From Rickettsiales bacterium (GTDB lineage Bacteria; Pseudomonadota; Alphaproteobacteria; G027485855): a stretch of 64,000 nucleotides of DNA. The stretch lies in contig JAIXQD010000019.1 of NCBI GenBank assembly GCA_027485855.1, forward strand, positions 82,256-146,255, read 5' to 3'. The notes below the pieces were generated by a model that searched no databases, had not been told where the DNA came from, and worked only from the letters and a program-made list of their open reading frames with translations. Each line of letters starts with the position of its first letter. The stretch's first letter is position 1. The translations under genes and the position numbers were made by a program. Below, one piece after another: positions 1 to 7,813 of the stretch.

Positions 1-1
1 G

Positions 2-658
2 GCGGGCCATGCGCTGATTACTTTGGTGGTGCCCGAGGCTGACCCACTGCACAAGGTAACCATTATTCCGCGTGGTCGGGCTTTGGGCGTCACCATGAGC
101 CTGCCCGAGCGCGATAAATATGGCTATAGCAAATTAGAGATGGAATCGCGCCTCGCTATTTTATTTGGTGGCCGTGTGGCCGAGGAGATTATCTTTGGCC
201 CCGACCAAGTCACCACCGGTGCGGGCAATGATATCTTGCAAGCAACTGGCCTTGCGCGCCGCATGGTCACCGAGTTTGGCATGAGCGATAAACTGGGCCG
301 TGTGCGTTATTCGGCCAATGAGCAAGAGGTGTTTTTGGGGCATAGTGTGGCGCAATCGCGCAATGTCTCTGAAAATACCGCCAATATGATTGATGCTGAA
401 GTGCTGAGGCTGGTCAGTGAGGGCGAAGAAAAAGCGCGGCAGATTCTGCAAGAGCGCCTTGAAGCCTTGCATAAAATTGCCAAAGCCTTGCTTGAGTATG
501 AAACACTTTCAGGCGATGAGGTGCAGCAGCTGCTGCGCGGCGAAACCATCAACCGCGATGGTGCACCGAGCCAGCCCAAAATGGGCGCGGCACCTAAGCG
601 TGGTTCGCTGCCGGGTGCTGGCAGTGTGGGCGATGCCTCAACGCCGCTTACGGTGTAG
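2..658 (+). CDS. ftsH: ATP-dependent zinc metalloprotease FtsH, C-terminal part (partial)
   Basis: This is the C-terminal peptidase domain of FtsH, the membrane-anchored AAA+ protease that degrades membrane and regulatory proteins. The frame is open from base 2 and begins inside the HEAGH zinc motif: the first codons read AGHALITL, so the AAA module and membrane segments lie left of the window. The PRGRALG stretch and the TTGAGNDILQAT segment, whose Asp is the third zinc ligand in the family, are present. The tail after about residue 175 is low-complexity and Ala/Gly/Pro-rich, as is usual. About 218 residues are visible and the stop is TAG. The following gene is convergent, so ftsH ends its transcription unit here. 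Confidence 0.95.
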   Translation, partial: AGHALITLVVPEADPLHKVTIIPRGRALGVTMSLPERDKYGYSKLEMESRLAILFGGRVAEEIIFGPDQVTTGAGNDILQATGLARRMVTEFGMSDKLGRVRYSANEQEVFLGHSVAQSRNVSENTANMIDAEVLRLVSEGEEKARQILQERLEALHKIAKALLEYETLSGDEVQQLLRGETINRDGAPSQPKMGAAPKRGSLPGAGSVGDASTPLTV

Positions 659-671
659 GCTTACGGTGTAG

Positions 672-2249
672 TTAGGGGTTGCTGCTCAATTTTTTAGTGG
701 TGCCAGCAAAGCCTTTGCGGGGCGGCCTTCTGGGTTGCTGTTTGGCGATATGCGTTTGTAAGACTAACAACATGTCGGAGCGGCCAAACCGAAACGCCTG
801 ATGCAAAGCATAGTCGTTATCGGTATGCACATCGGCACCATGCTCAAGCAGCAGCTTGACCATAGCAACGCGGCAATAATCTACCGCCCAACGCAGGGCA
901 GCGCCATTGTCGGCGCGCGCATCTGCACCATGTTTGAGCAGCAGCCGCGCAATTTCAGTATCGCCATTTCGTGCAACTCGACCCAAAGTGTAGCTATTGC
1001 CGAGAGGAACGACGGCGCCATGCTTGAGCAGCAGTTTTACAGCTTCGATATTGCCATTTTGTGCCGAGGTGCGCAGGGCACTGTCATTATCGGCATGCAC
1101 ATCGGCGCCATGCTTGAGCAGCAATTTCACTATAGCCGTATGGCCATAAGCAGCAGCACGGCGGAGAGCCCCATCATTATAGGCACGCACATCGGCGCCC
1201 AATTTAATCATCGCTGCCGCAGTTTTGGTTAGTCCCCGTGTTGCCGCTTTAAGCAGGTAATCATCTTTTTCGTCTGCAGTTAATTTGGCGCTCGCGAGTT
1301 TTTTTATCAGCGCGGTCTCGCTCATCGGGGCGTGGGGCGCAAAGTTACGGCCGGCCGTTATAAGGTCAAACACTTTGCTTAAATCGGCCTTATCAATGGC
1401 GGGCTGTAGTAAGGGCAGTGCAGCATCGAGGTTTGTAAAAAATGCAGCTAAGGTCGGTAGTTTTTTAAGTAGCGCTTGCTGTTGCTCGGGCTCTTGCCTT
1501 GTATCCTCTGCATCAAATAGGCTGGTGATTTTGCCATTTTCTAGTACAAACGCGTGCTTACCAATTCCGCTGGCCTCAAGATAAAGCAAGGTTTTTTCGG
1601 GGAAATAATCTTCAAAATAATTTATATCCCGCGCTGCTGTGCACCAACGTGTGCCCGAGCCAAACTCTTGGCTGGCAGCAATGGTGAGTGGCATAACCAG
1701 CCGCCATTGCGCTGTTTGGCCAACAACAATGGCTTGGTTGCTATCTATAAATTCCTGCTGAGTTGGGCTGAGGGGTTTAAACTCGGTCGCCACCTCGCCA
1801 CGCAGGGCTTTGAGCTGTTGATAAAGCTCAAAGGGGCTGTCTATGGCAAAAAGGTCGGTGCTAATGCCCGCGCGTTTTTTAATAACATTGGACGTGCTGT
1901 GATAAAGCGCGAGGTCATCCGCATATTTAGATAAATCTTCGAGCAGCAAGGCCTGTGGTGGATTAGTTTGTGTTTGTGCCACCCAGTTTTGCCGATAGCG
2001 CGTTAACAGCCAGTTTTGATATTTGCTGGCTTGTTGTGCGGGTAAATCGGGCACGGAAGCAGCTATTTGCTGCATGGCGGTGCGTACCGCTGCTGCTAAA
2101 GCATCATCACCCGCCACCTGCGCATTTTGTGCAAACAGCGCGGCGATTTCCTCATGCAGCCTACTCTGCCCACCCGCGGCACGCAGCGCCACAATGGCCT
2201 TCTCAAAGCCACTTACATGCGCACGCAAAAGATTATTCGATAATCGCAT
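672..2249 (-). CDS. Ankyrin-repeat protein with WCTA-type N-terminal domain (copy 1)
   Basis: A 525-residue protein with no signal peptide or membrane segment. Residues 1 to about 270 form a conserved globular domain containing GTRWCTAARD, then an LLYLE strand and FDAEDT. From memory, this WCTA/FD arrangement resembles a domain in tailed-phage and giant-virus proteins. Residues about 310-510 hold five to six ankyrin repeats of exactly 30 residues, of the form ALRxAAxxGHxxxVKLLLKHGADVHADN. This lacks the canonical TPLH and resembles the repeats of Mimivirus-type proteins. The function is unknown; ankyrins usually bind proteins. The gene is the left member of a tandem pair, 42 bases from its paralogue, with a copied promoter region. 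No Shine-Dalgarno is visible, and a TAAACT hexamer sits six bases before the ATG. Confidence 0.85.
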   Translation of the reverse strand: MRLSNNLLRAHVSGFEKAIVALRAAGGQSRLHEEIAALFAQNAQVAGDDALAAAVRTAMQQIAASVPDLPAQQASKYQNWLLTRYRQNWVAQTQTNPPQALLLEDLSKYADDLALYHSTSNVIKKRAGISTDLFAIDSPFELYQQLKALRGEVATEFKPLSPTQQEFIDSNQAIVVGQTAQWRLVMPLTIAASQEFGSGTRWCTAARDINYFEDYFPEKTLLYLEASGIGKHAFVLENGKITSLFDAEDTRQEPEQQQALLKKLPTLAAFFTNLDAALPLLQPAIDKADLSKVFDLITAGRNFAPHAPMSETALIKKLASAKLTADEKDDYLLKAATRGLTKTAAAMIKLGADVRAYNDGALRRAAAYGHTAIVKLLLKHGADVHADNDSALRTSAQNGNIEAVKLLLKHGAVVPLGNSYTLGRVARNGDTEIARLLLKHGADARADNGAALRWAVDYCRVAMVKLLLEHGADVHTDNDYALHQAFRFGRSDMLLVLQTHIAKQQPRRPPRKGFAGTTKKLSSNP

Positions 2250-2255
2250 GGGGCT

Positions 2256-2261
2256 AGTTTA
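2256..2261 (-). promoter_or_regulatory. Putative -10 of a leaderless promoter (ankyrin copy 1)
   Basis: On the minus strand TAAACT is followed by exactly six bases (AGCCCC) and then the ATG. There is no purine-rich ribosome site, so transcription would start at or beside the ATG. The -35 is weak. The same block is repeated before copy 2. Confidence 0.4.
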
Positions 2262-2291
2262 AACCCAAATGCCGAAAGTAATTAGCAATTA

Positions 2292-3983
2292 CTAATTTAG
2301 CTGTTGACCGCTGCCCGCCACCCGTTTTGCCACAGGTTTTTCTGGGCGTGATGTTTGCGCCGCAGCTTCTTTAGCAATATGTGCTTCGAGTATTTTTACT
2401 ACCTCGGTGTAGCGGAAAGCTGTAGCCACGCTTAGGGCGCGGTTATTATTGGCATGTATATCTGCGCCATGTTTTAGTAGCAGCCTTACAGTTTCGGCGC
2501 GGCCATGTTTTGTTGCCCAGAGCAGGGCTTCGTCATTATTGGCATGCACATTGGCGCCATGTTTTAGTAGCAGCCTTACAGTTTCGGTGTGGCCATTTTC
2601 TGCCGCCCTGCGCAGGGCATAGTTATCATTAGTATTTATCTTCGCACCATGCTTTAGCAGCAGTTTTACTGTCTCTGTATTGCCACGTCCTGATGCCACA
2701 CGCAGAGCTTCGTCATTATTGGCATGTATATCTGCGCCATGCTTTAGTAGCAGCTTTATGGTTTCGGTGTGGCCACATCCTGCTGCCCAACGAAGGGCCT
2801 CGTCATAATCGGCATGCACATCTGCGCCATGTTTTATTAGCAGCTTTACAGTTTCGGTGTGGCCGTTAGATGCCGCAAGGCGCAGGGCATAGTTACCATC
2901 GGCATATACTTTAGCGCCTGTTGCTAGCAAAGCTTTGGTTGTGGCCAACAAGCCGTGTCCAGCAGCTTTGCCTAAGTATTTGTCTTTATCTGCTTGTGAG
3001 AAATTGCTGCGACCGACTTTTTCTGCCAAAGTCGCGTCGTTAATAGTGGCATAAGGCGCAAGGTTGCGGCTAGCGATAGTTAGATCAAACGCTTTGGTAA
3101 AATTGGCCATATCAATGGCTGGCTTTAGCTGGAAGGTAACGACATCAAAATTTTGCAGCTGCGCTGCGAGTGTGGGTAGCTTATCGAGCAGCGCGTGCCG
3201 TTGCGCTTGTGTTTGCTGGGTATCTTCGGCATCAAACAATTCGGTGATTTTGCCATTTTGCAGCACAAAAGCATATTTGCCGCGACTTGCTTTATCTGGG
3301 CCGCTGGCCTCAAGGTAAAGCAAAACATTGTTGGGGAAATAATCTTCAAAATAATTTATATCCCTTGCTGCCGTGCACCAACGTGTGCCCGCGCCAAACT
3401 CTTGGCTGGCAGCAATGGTGAGTGGCATCACCAGCCGCCATTGCGCTGTTTGGCCGATGATGACAGCCTCGTTGCTATCTATAAAAGCCTGCTGAGTTGT
3501 GGTGAGTTGTTTAAACTCAGTCGCCACTTCGCCACGCAGGGCTTTGAGCTGTTGATAAAGTTCAAATGGGTTGTCTATGGTAAAAAGGTCGGTGCTGATA
3601 CCGGCGCGTTTTTTAATAACATTGGACGTATTGTGATAAAGCGCGAGGTCCTCGGCATATTTAGATAAATCTTCCAGCAACAGCGGCTGTGGTGGGTTTA
3701 TTTCAGTTTGATTTGCCCAGTTTTGCCGATAGCGGGTAAGCAGCCAGTTTTGATATTTGCTGGCTTGCTGTGCGGGTAAGTCTGGCACGGCAGCGGCGAT
3801 TTGCTGCATGGCTGTGCGTATGGCCGCTTGCAGCGCATCATCACCCGCAACTTGCACGTTTTGGCTAAATAACTCGGCAATTTCGTCGTGCAACCTACTT
3901 TGCCCATTTGCGGCACGCAGCGCCACAATGGCCTTCTCAAAGCCGCTTAAATGCGCACGCAAAAGATTATTCGATAATCGCAT
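2292..3983 (-). CDS. Ankyrin-repeat protein with WCTA-type N-terminal domain (copy 2)
   Basis: A 563-residue paralogue of the neighbouring ankyrin gene. The N-terminal 240 residues are roughly 85% identical by eye, including GTRWCTAARD and FDAEDT. Copy 2 has a short insertion (PDKASRGK) before the AFVLQNGK strand and more ankyrin repeats, about seven, each 90 bp long with high DNA identity to one another (2450-2900). Repeat units read ALRxAAxxGHTETVKLLLKHGADVHANNDE. The near-identical 90-bp units imply recent expansion or gene conversion. Promoter and start region match copy 1. Function is not assigned; a role in protein-protein recognition, possibly against a host, prey or phage factor, is speculation. 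Confidence 0.85.
   Translation of the reverse strand: MRLSNNLLRAHLSGFEKAIVALRAANGQSRLHDEIAELFSQNVQVAGDDALQAAIRTAMQQIAAAVPDLPAQQASKYQNWLLTRYRQNWANQTEINPPQPLLLEDLSKYAEDLALYHNTSNVIKKRAGISTDLFTIDNPFELYQQLKALRGEVATEFKQLTTTQQAFIDSNEAVIIGQTAQWRLVMPLTIAASQEFGAGTRWCTAARDINYFEDYFPNNVLLYLEASGPDKASRGKYAFVLQNGKITELFDAEDTQQTQAQRHALLDKLPTLAAQLQNFDVVTFQLKPAIDMANFTKAFDLTIASRNLAPYATINDATLAEKVGRSNFSQADKDKYLGKAAGHGLLATTKALLATGAKVYADGNYALRLAASNGHTETVKLLIKHGADVHADYDEALRWAAGCGHTETIKLLLKHGADIHANNDEALRVASGRGNTETVKLLLKHGAKINTNDNYALRRAAENGHTETVRLLLKHGANVHANNDEALLWATKHGRAETVRLLLKHGADIHANNNRALSVATAFRYTEVVKILEAHIAKEAAAQTSRPEKPVAKRVAGSGQQLN
2450..2905 (-). repeat. 90-bp tandem repeats encoding ankyrin units
   Basis: Near-identical 90-bp units: the GCGCCATG landmark recurs at 2464 and 2554, and similar spacing continues through about 2830. 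Each unit encodes one 30-residue ankyrin repeat. Unit number could vary by slippage or recombination without breaking the frame. Confidence 0.8.
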
Positions 3984-3989
3984 GGGGCT

Positions 3990-3995
3990 AGTTTA
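3990..3995 (-). promoter_or_regulatory. Putative -10 of a leaderless promoter (ankyrin copy 2)
   Basis: TAAACT on the minus strand, six bases before the ATG at 3983. The flanking 45-50 bases are almost identical to those before copy 1, so the promoter was duplicated with the gene. Confidence 0.4.
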
Positions 3996-4043
3996 GCCCC
4001 AAATGCCGAAAGTATTTAGCAATTATGGCTTACCCACCCAGTT

Positions 4044-4775
4044 TTATGGGGCGGGCGTATCGGGTGTGGCGGCTGGCGGCGTATTGGCACCGGGCTTTTG
4101 CGGCTGAAGCGCGCCGGAAGATTTCTCGGCAAGTTTTTCTGCGGCCTCTTGTGCTGCCTCAATTTTGGCCTTACGCGCGGCCATTTCGGCATTACTCACG
4201 GCATGAATATGGCCAATAAAGCTGGCAACATGCTGAGCAAGATTGCCCGAAAATTCATAATATAAAACCTGCGCCCCGCTGGCATCGCGCATATTTTTGA
4301 CGCTGATCTCTTGCTCGTTAAATTTCCACGGCTTGGCGGCATACCAATCAAGCGCGCCATCGGCGGCTTTAAGGCCATTTTCAAAACTGCCAAACCATAA
4401 ATTCATAAAGCGCACCCATTTTTTGGCGGCAAAAGTTTTGGGGTCGTCCTGCTGTAGCTTGATAAACTCTTTAGCTATTTTGCTATCGGCCGCGCGCCCT
4501 GCTGCTACGGCAAGCTCAATACGATAGGTGGCGCTGTTGGGTGTGGCCGCACTGGCTGCCATAGGCGCGGTAATTTGCTGAATATTCAAGGCAAAACGCT
4601 GCTCAAGCAAATCGGGCAGGCCCGGAAAAACCTGATTAGCATCATTGAGAAACTGCATGCCTAACATCAGCTCTGAAAAATCCAGCTCATTAGCCAAGCC
4701 CGCCGATGGTTTTTGCGCGGTACGCGGATTAGCGGGATCTTGCACCAAAAGCTGTGTACGGCGAGGCTTAGTCAT
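4044..4775 (-). CDS. Hypothetical protein
   Basis: A 243-residue soluble protein that I do not recognise. The start at 4775 is chosen because AGGA lies eight bases upstream; the frame remains open to 4832. The N-terminus is basic (MTKPRRTQ). The middle is helical with aromatic residues (FMNLWFGSF, DWYAAKPWKF). A charged Ala/Glu/Lys helix (AAQEAAEKLAEKSS) and a Pro/Ala-rich tail follow. The pattern is loosely phasin-like (amphipathic helices, no Cys), but this is only an impression. It is divergent from the nicotianamine-synthase-like gene. Confidence 0.6.
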   Translation of the reverse strand: MTKPRRTQLLVQDPANPRTAQKPSAGLANELDFSELMLGMQFLNDANQVFPGLPDLLEQRFALNIQQITAPMAASAATPNSATYRIELAVAAGRAADSKIAKEFIKLQQDDPKTFAAKKWVRFMNLWFGSFENGLKAADGALDWYAAKPWKFNEQEISVKNMRDASGAQVLYYEFSGNLAQHVASFIGHIHAVSNAEMAARKAKIEAAQEAAEKLAEKSSGALQPQKPGANTPPAATPDTPAP

Positions 4776-4880
4776 GGTTTTCCTGTAAAAACAGAGGTGA
4801 GGCAGGCATATCGATATATAAACAAAGCCCATTTATTGCAGAGGGGCAATAGTTTTTTGCACAAAAGACAAAAATGCTAT

Positions 4881-4895
4881 TGATAATTATTCGCA
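4881..4895 (+). promoter_or_regulatory. Fur-like operator overlapping a promoter
   Basis: The sequence TGATAATTATTCGCA matches the palindrome TGATAATNATTATCA at all but two positions. A TTGCAC hexamer at 4857-4862 and GATAAT at 4882-4887, with a long 19-base spacer, could be the -35 and -10, which would place the site over the promoter. It lies 18 bases before the nicotianamine-synthase-like ATG. Many alphaproteobacteria use other iron regulators (Irr, RirA), so the regulator is not certain. Confidence 0.45.
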
Positions 4896-4912
4896 ACTTG
4901 CTATGAAGGGGT

Positions 4913-5833
4913 ATGTATAAGCGCAACAGCAATCTTGATTGGGGTGGCACAAGGCAGGCAAGCAATCCTGTTGCTGATATTGCCCCAGCTCATAACAATA
5001 ACTCCAATACAAATAACTCGGGCCAAACATGGCCGCATATTTTATCGCTATGGCAGGCTTGGCGCTGGCTGCGGGCCTATTTGCAGCACGGGCAAGAAAG
5101 CATGGCGGATCATGCCTATGCCTTACTGCGTGCCAATATTTTGGCCGAGCATGAGCCACATTACGAACAACAGCTGTTGCAGCAACCCAGCTTACGCGCC
5201 CTAGCGCCCCTATTGCGCCGTGACTTTGGCCGCACTGAAGCTTTGCGCGAAGCACGCCACGCCCAGCGCTTGCTGCAAGCAAGCACCGCGCTTAATCGCT
5301 ATAGTCTTTATGGTAATTATGTTGAGCTGGTGGCCAGCGAAGTGAAGCTGCTGCCAACACCCAACAACAACGCACATAACCAAAATGCGCCGCTGGTTTT
5401 TATTGGCGCAGGCCCGCTGCCGCTGACGGCTTTAATGCTGGCCGACCTGACCCAACGCAAAATTATTGGCCTTGATTGCGATGAGCACGCCATAGAACTT
5501 GGCCGTGATACTATTGCGCGGCTTTCAGCCACAGCGCAGGTGCAGCTTATTCATTGCCGCGGCGAGGATTTTGACTATGCGCAAGCGGGCGCAGTGTGGC
5601 TGGCCAGCCTTGTGCCGCAAAAACAAGCCATTATGCAGCAGATAAAAGCAACCGCGCCCCACACACCCGTCATTGCCCGCACAGCGCAAGGCTTAAGCCA
5701 AATGCTTTACACGGCGTTCCCTGAAGATGCAGCAAAAGCACTGGGCTACAAGCTGGCAGAGCGCAGCCCAAGACGGCAGATGTATTATAATACGTCGTTG
5801 TTATTCTTGCCCGCCCGATTCTTGCCCGCTTGA
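4913..5833 (+). CDS. Nicotianamine synthase-like protein (metallophore biosynthesis)
   Basis: A 306-residue protein resembling nicotianamine synthase and the bacterial CntL-type enzymes, which transfer aminobutyrate groups from S-adenosylmethionine to build metal chelators. Evidence is a Rossmann-like core: IGAGPLPLTALMLA for SAM binding, then GLDCDEHAIELGR, VWLASLVPQK and PVIARTAQGLSQMLY, all in the family order. The helical N-terminus (residues 25-130) fits the NAS-specific domain. The start is the first ATG after an in-frame stop at 4904; an AAGGGG lies unusually close to it. No opine dehydrogenase (CntM) or exporter is adjacent. The 3' end overlaps convergent rodZ by 33 bases. A general methyltransferase is the alternative. 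Confidence 0.7.
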   Translation: MYKRNSNLDWGGTRQASNPVADIAPAHNNNSNTNNSGQTWPHILSLWQAWRWLRAYLQHGQESMADHAYALLRANILAEHEPHYEQQLLQQPSLRALAPLLRRDFGRTEALREARHAQRLLQASTALNRYSLYGNYVELVASEVKLLPTPNNNAHNQNAPLVFIGAGPLPLTALMLADLTQRKIIGLDCDEHAIELGRDTIARLSATAQVQLIHCRGEDFDYAQAGAVWLASLVPQKQAIMQQIKATAPHTPVIARTAQGLSQMLYTAFPEDAAKALGYKLAERSPRRQMYYNTSLLFLPARFLPA

Positions 5834-6706
5834 TTGCGCCGGCGCGGCATCAACATCGGCTGCGGGCGCGCGTGCTGGTGCTGCTTGCCGGCGTAAGCCC
5901 GCAGGCGTCAGCGGCAAATTACGGCGTACTTCGGCGGCCTCGCCCATAATGCCAAAATCCTTATCGCCGACACTTAAACGAACACCACCCGCATTGCCTA
6001 AAGTCAGCCGATAGCCCTCGCCTTGTGGTAATTCAAGGCTTTGTCCAGGGCGCAACAACCGATTAAGAATAACCCGATTTTGCCCATCGCGCACCTGCAC
6101 ATAGGCATCGCCATCGGCGTGCAGAGTTATAGGAATAATTTCTTTTTTGGCCAACTGAGATGGGATAGCAGCGGGTTCATCGGCAGATACAGCGGGCGCG
6201 GCTACCGGAATAGCGGGCTCGGAAGCAGCTTGCTCGACTGCGGAAACAACAGGCGCTGTTGCAGTGGTGGGCGCGGCTGGTGCGGTAATGCTAGCAGAAG
6301 CTGCGGGCTCAGCGGTCGGCTCTTGAAAGAGCCACACACTGCCCACAATCAGCAGCAACAAGGCCAGCGCCGCACTGCCAAATAAAATAGCCTTATTGGG
6401 CAATTTGCTTTCAGCAATGGGGGTGGGCATGCTCAGCTGTGGGGCGGGCAATAACGCCGCCATTTCTTGCTTAAAGCGGGCCTGCACAGCATGCGCATCA
6501 AGCCCTAAAAACTGTGCATAGCTGCGTAAAAAGCCGCTCACATAAGCGGCACCCGGTAAATCATCAAAATGGCCGTTCTCAAGCGCCAGCAAATGCGCCT
6601 CTTTGATACGCAGCTGTGTTGCGGCATCGGCCAGCAAAATATTTTGCGCCATGCGCGCTGCACGCAGCTCGGCACCAACAGCAGAGGGGATAGAGGCATT
6701 TTTCAT
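5801..6706 (-). CDS. rodZ: RodZ-like helix-turn-helix and DUF4115 protein
   Basis: RodZ is a bitopic inner-membrane protein linking MreB to cell-wall elongation. The N-terminal 80 residues form the Xre-like HTH_25 domain (GAELRAARMAQ, LRIKEAHLLALENGHFDDLPG, YVSGFLRSYAQFLGLD). One membrane helix follows (AILFGSAALALLLLIVGSVW), then an Ala/Pro-rich periplasmic linker and a DUF4115 beta domain (GDAYVQVRDGQNRVILNR, GYRLTLGNAGGVRLSVG). The start at 6706 is chosen because the HTH begins soon after it; an upstream extension to 6742 is unlikely. TATAGC lies six bases before the ATG and no ribosome site is visible. Length is 301 residues. Confidence 0.85.
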   Translation of the reverse strand: MKNASIPSAVGAELRAARMAQNILLADAATQLRIKEAHLLALENGHFDDLPGAAYVSGFLRSYAQFLGLDAHAVQARFKQEMAALLPAPQLSMPTPIAESKLPNKAILFGSAALALLLLIVGSVWLFQEPTAEPAASASITAPAAPTTATAPVVSAVEQAASEPAIPVAAPAVSADEPAAIPSQLAKKEIIPITLHADGDAYVQVRDGQNRVILNRLLRPGQSLELPQGEGYRLTLGNAGGVRLSVGDKDFGIMGEAAEVRRNLPLTPAGLRRQAAPARAPAADVDAAPAQSSGQESGGQE

Positions 6707-6712
6707 GTCCAA

Positions 6713-6742
6713 GCTATAACATAAACTGCCACAGCAAGGCAA
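6713..6742 (-). promoter_or_regulatory. Putative rodZ promoter, near-leaderless
   Basis: On the minus strand TTGCCT, an 18-base spacer and TATAGC are followed by six bases and the rodZ ATG. No Shine-Dalgarno is seen. Confidence 0.35.
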
Positions 6743-6766
6743 AGCCCCACTCTTTGCGCAACAAAT

Positions 6767-7810
6767 TTAATGTGTTGCGGTGACTTTAGTAAGGCCGGGT
6801 GGGGTATCTGGGTTGCGTCCCCGCGCCAAAGCCAAACGCTCGGCCAGACGATAAAACCCGCTAATATGCAAAAGCGGCGTCACCAGCGCATGCGGCGATG
6901 ACGCCAGCGGCAAATGAATCGCACCCGTCGGCGCTGTCGGCCCAAACAAAATTGGCACCACACCGCGTGCGAGTAACAACGGCAGCAGCGCCTCAAAACC
7001 CGTTTGTGCCTCGTCATCGGGCACAAACAGCAACATCGGGAAACCAGGCTCGACTATGCCCAACGGCCCGTGCTGCACTTCGGCTGTTGAAAAACACTCG
7101 GCATGAATGCCGCTGGTTTCTTTCAGTTTAAGCGCGGCTTCGGCAGCAATGCCAAAAGTAAGGCCACGCCCCAAACAATAAAGGCTGCGGGCATGCAGCA
7201 ATGGTGGCAGGGCTGCTGCATAATCAAAATCAAGCATCTGCTGCAATGCTGTGGGCGCTACACGCAGCGCTTGCTCAATCACAACATCGCCCGACCAAAC
7301 AGCAAGCAAATGCACAATAGCACTCAGTGACGCCACATAAGATTTGGTGGCCGCCACCGCCTGCTCGGGGCCAGCTAAAAGTGGCACAACATAATCGGCT
7401 AATTTTGCGGCGGGGCTTTGCGCGTTATTGAGTAACGCCACCACGAGTGCGCCGGCCTCTTTGGCGCTCTGCATTGAGGCCAGCAAATCTGGGCTTTGCC
7501 CCGATTGCGAGATAGCGATAAATAATGCATCGCGCAGCCCCGATAGCGGGCGCCGATAAATAGAAGAAAGCGACGGCGCATAAGAGGCCACCGCCACGCC
7601 CATGCGTGTTTCTATGGCATATTTGGCAAAGCTGGCCGCATGGTCCGATGAACCACGCCCGCAAGTGAGCACAAAGGGCGGTGGTGATTGCTGTAAGCGT
7701 GCGGCAATGTCTTTGAGCACGGGGCCATTTTGCGCCAATTGCCGCTCGATCAGAAGCGGCACTTCTGAGGTTTCGCGATACATGAGGGTGGGTGCGCTGG
7801 CTGGAGTCAT
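6767..7810 (-). CDS. SIS-domain sugar isomerase/deaminase (NagB-II / GlmS C-terminal type)
   Basis: A 347-residue double-SIS protein without the GlmS glutaminase domain. Proteins of this size and pattern act as glucosamine-6-phosphate deaminase (NagB-II) or related sugar-phosphate isomerases. Visible motifs are CGRGSSDHAASFAKY and ISQSGQSPDLLA in the first SIS domain, AATKSYVASL, and GRGLTFGIAAEAALKLKE with HAECFSTAEVQHGP in the second. The ATG at 7810 lies three bases after the ptsP stop, so the gene is the last member of the lysC-ptsP run. Catabolism of cell-wall amino sugars is the likely role; the exact substrate cannot be read from sequence. Confidence 0.8.
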   Translation of the reverse strand: MTPASAPTLMYRETSEVPLLIERQLAQNGPVLKDIAARLQQSPPPFVLTCGRGSSDHAASFAKYAIETRMGVAVASYAPSLSSIYRRPLSGLRDALFIAISQSGQSPDLLASMQSAKEAGALVVALLNNAQSPAAKLADYVVPLLAGPEQAVAATKSYVASLSAIVHLLAVWSGDVVIEQALRVAPTALQQMLDFDYAAALPPLLHARSLYCLGRGLTFGIAAEAALKLKETSGIHAECFSTAEVQHGPLGIVEPGFPMLLFVPDDEAQTGFEALLPLLLARGVVPILFGPTAPTGAIHLPLASSPHALVTPLLHISGFYRLAERLALARGRNPDTPPGLTKVTATH

Positions 7811-7813
7811 GAT

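Noticed and set aside
801..1232. Plus-strand open frame across the ankyrin repeats of copy 1
   Set aside because: It is the antisense reading of the 90-bp repeats and has no independent start signal.
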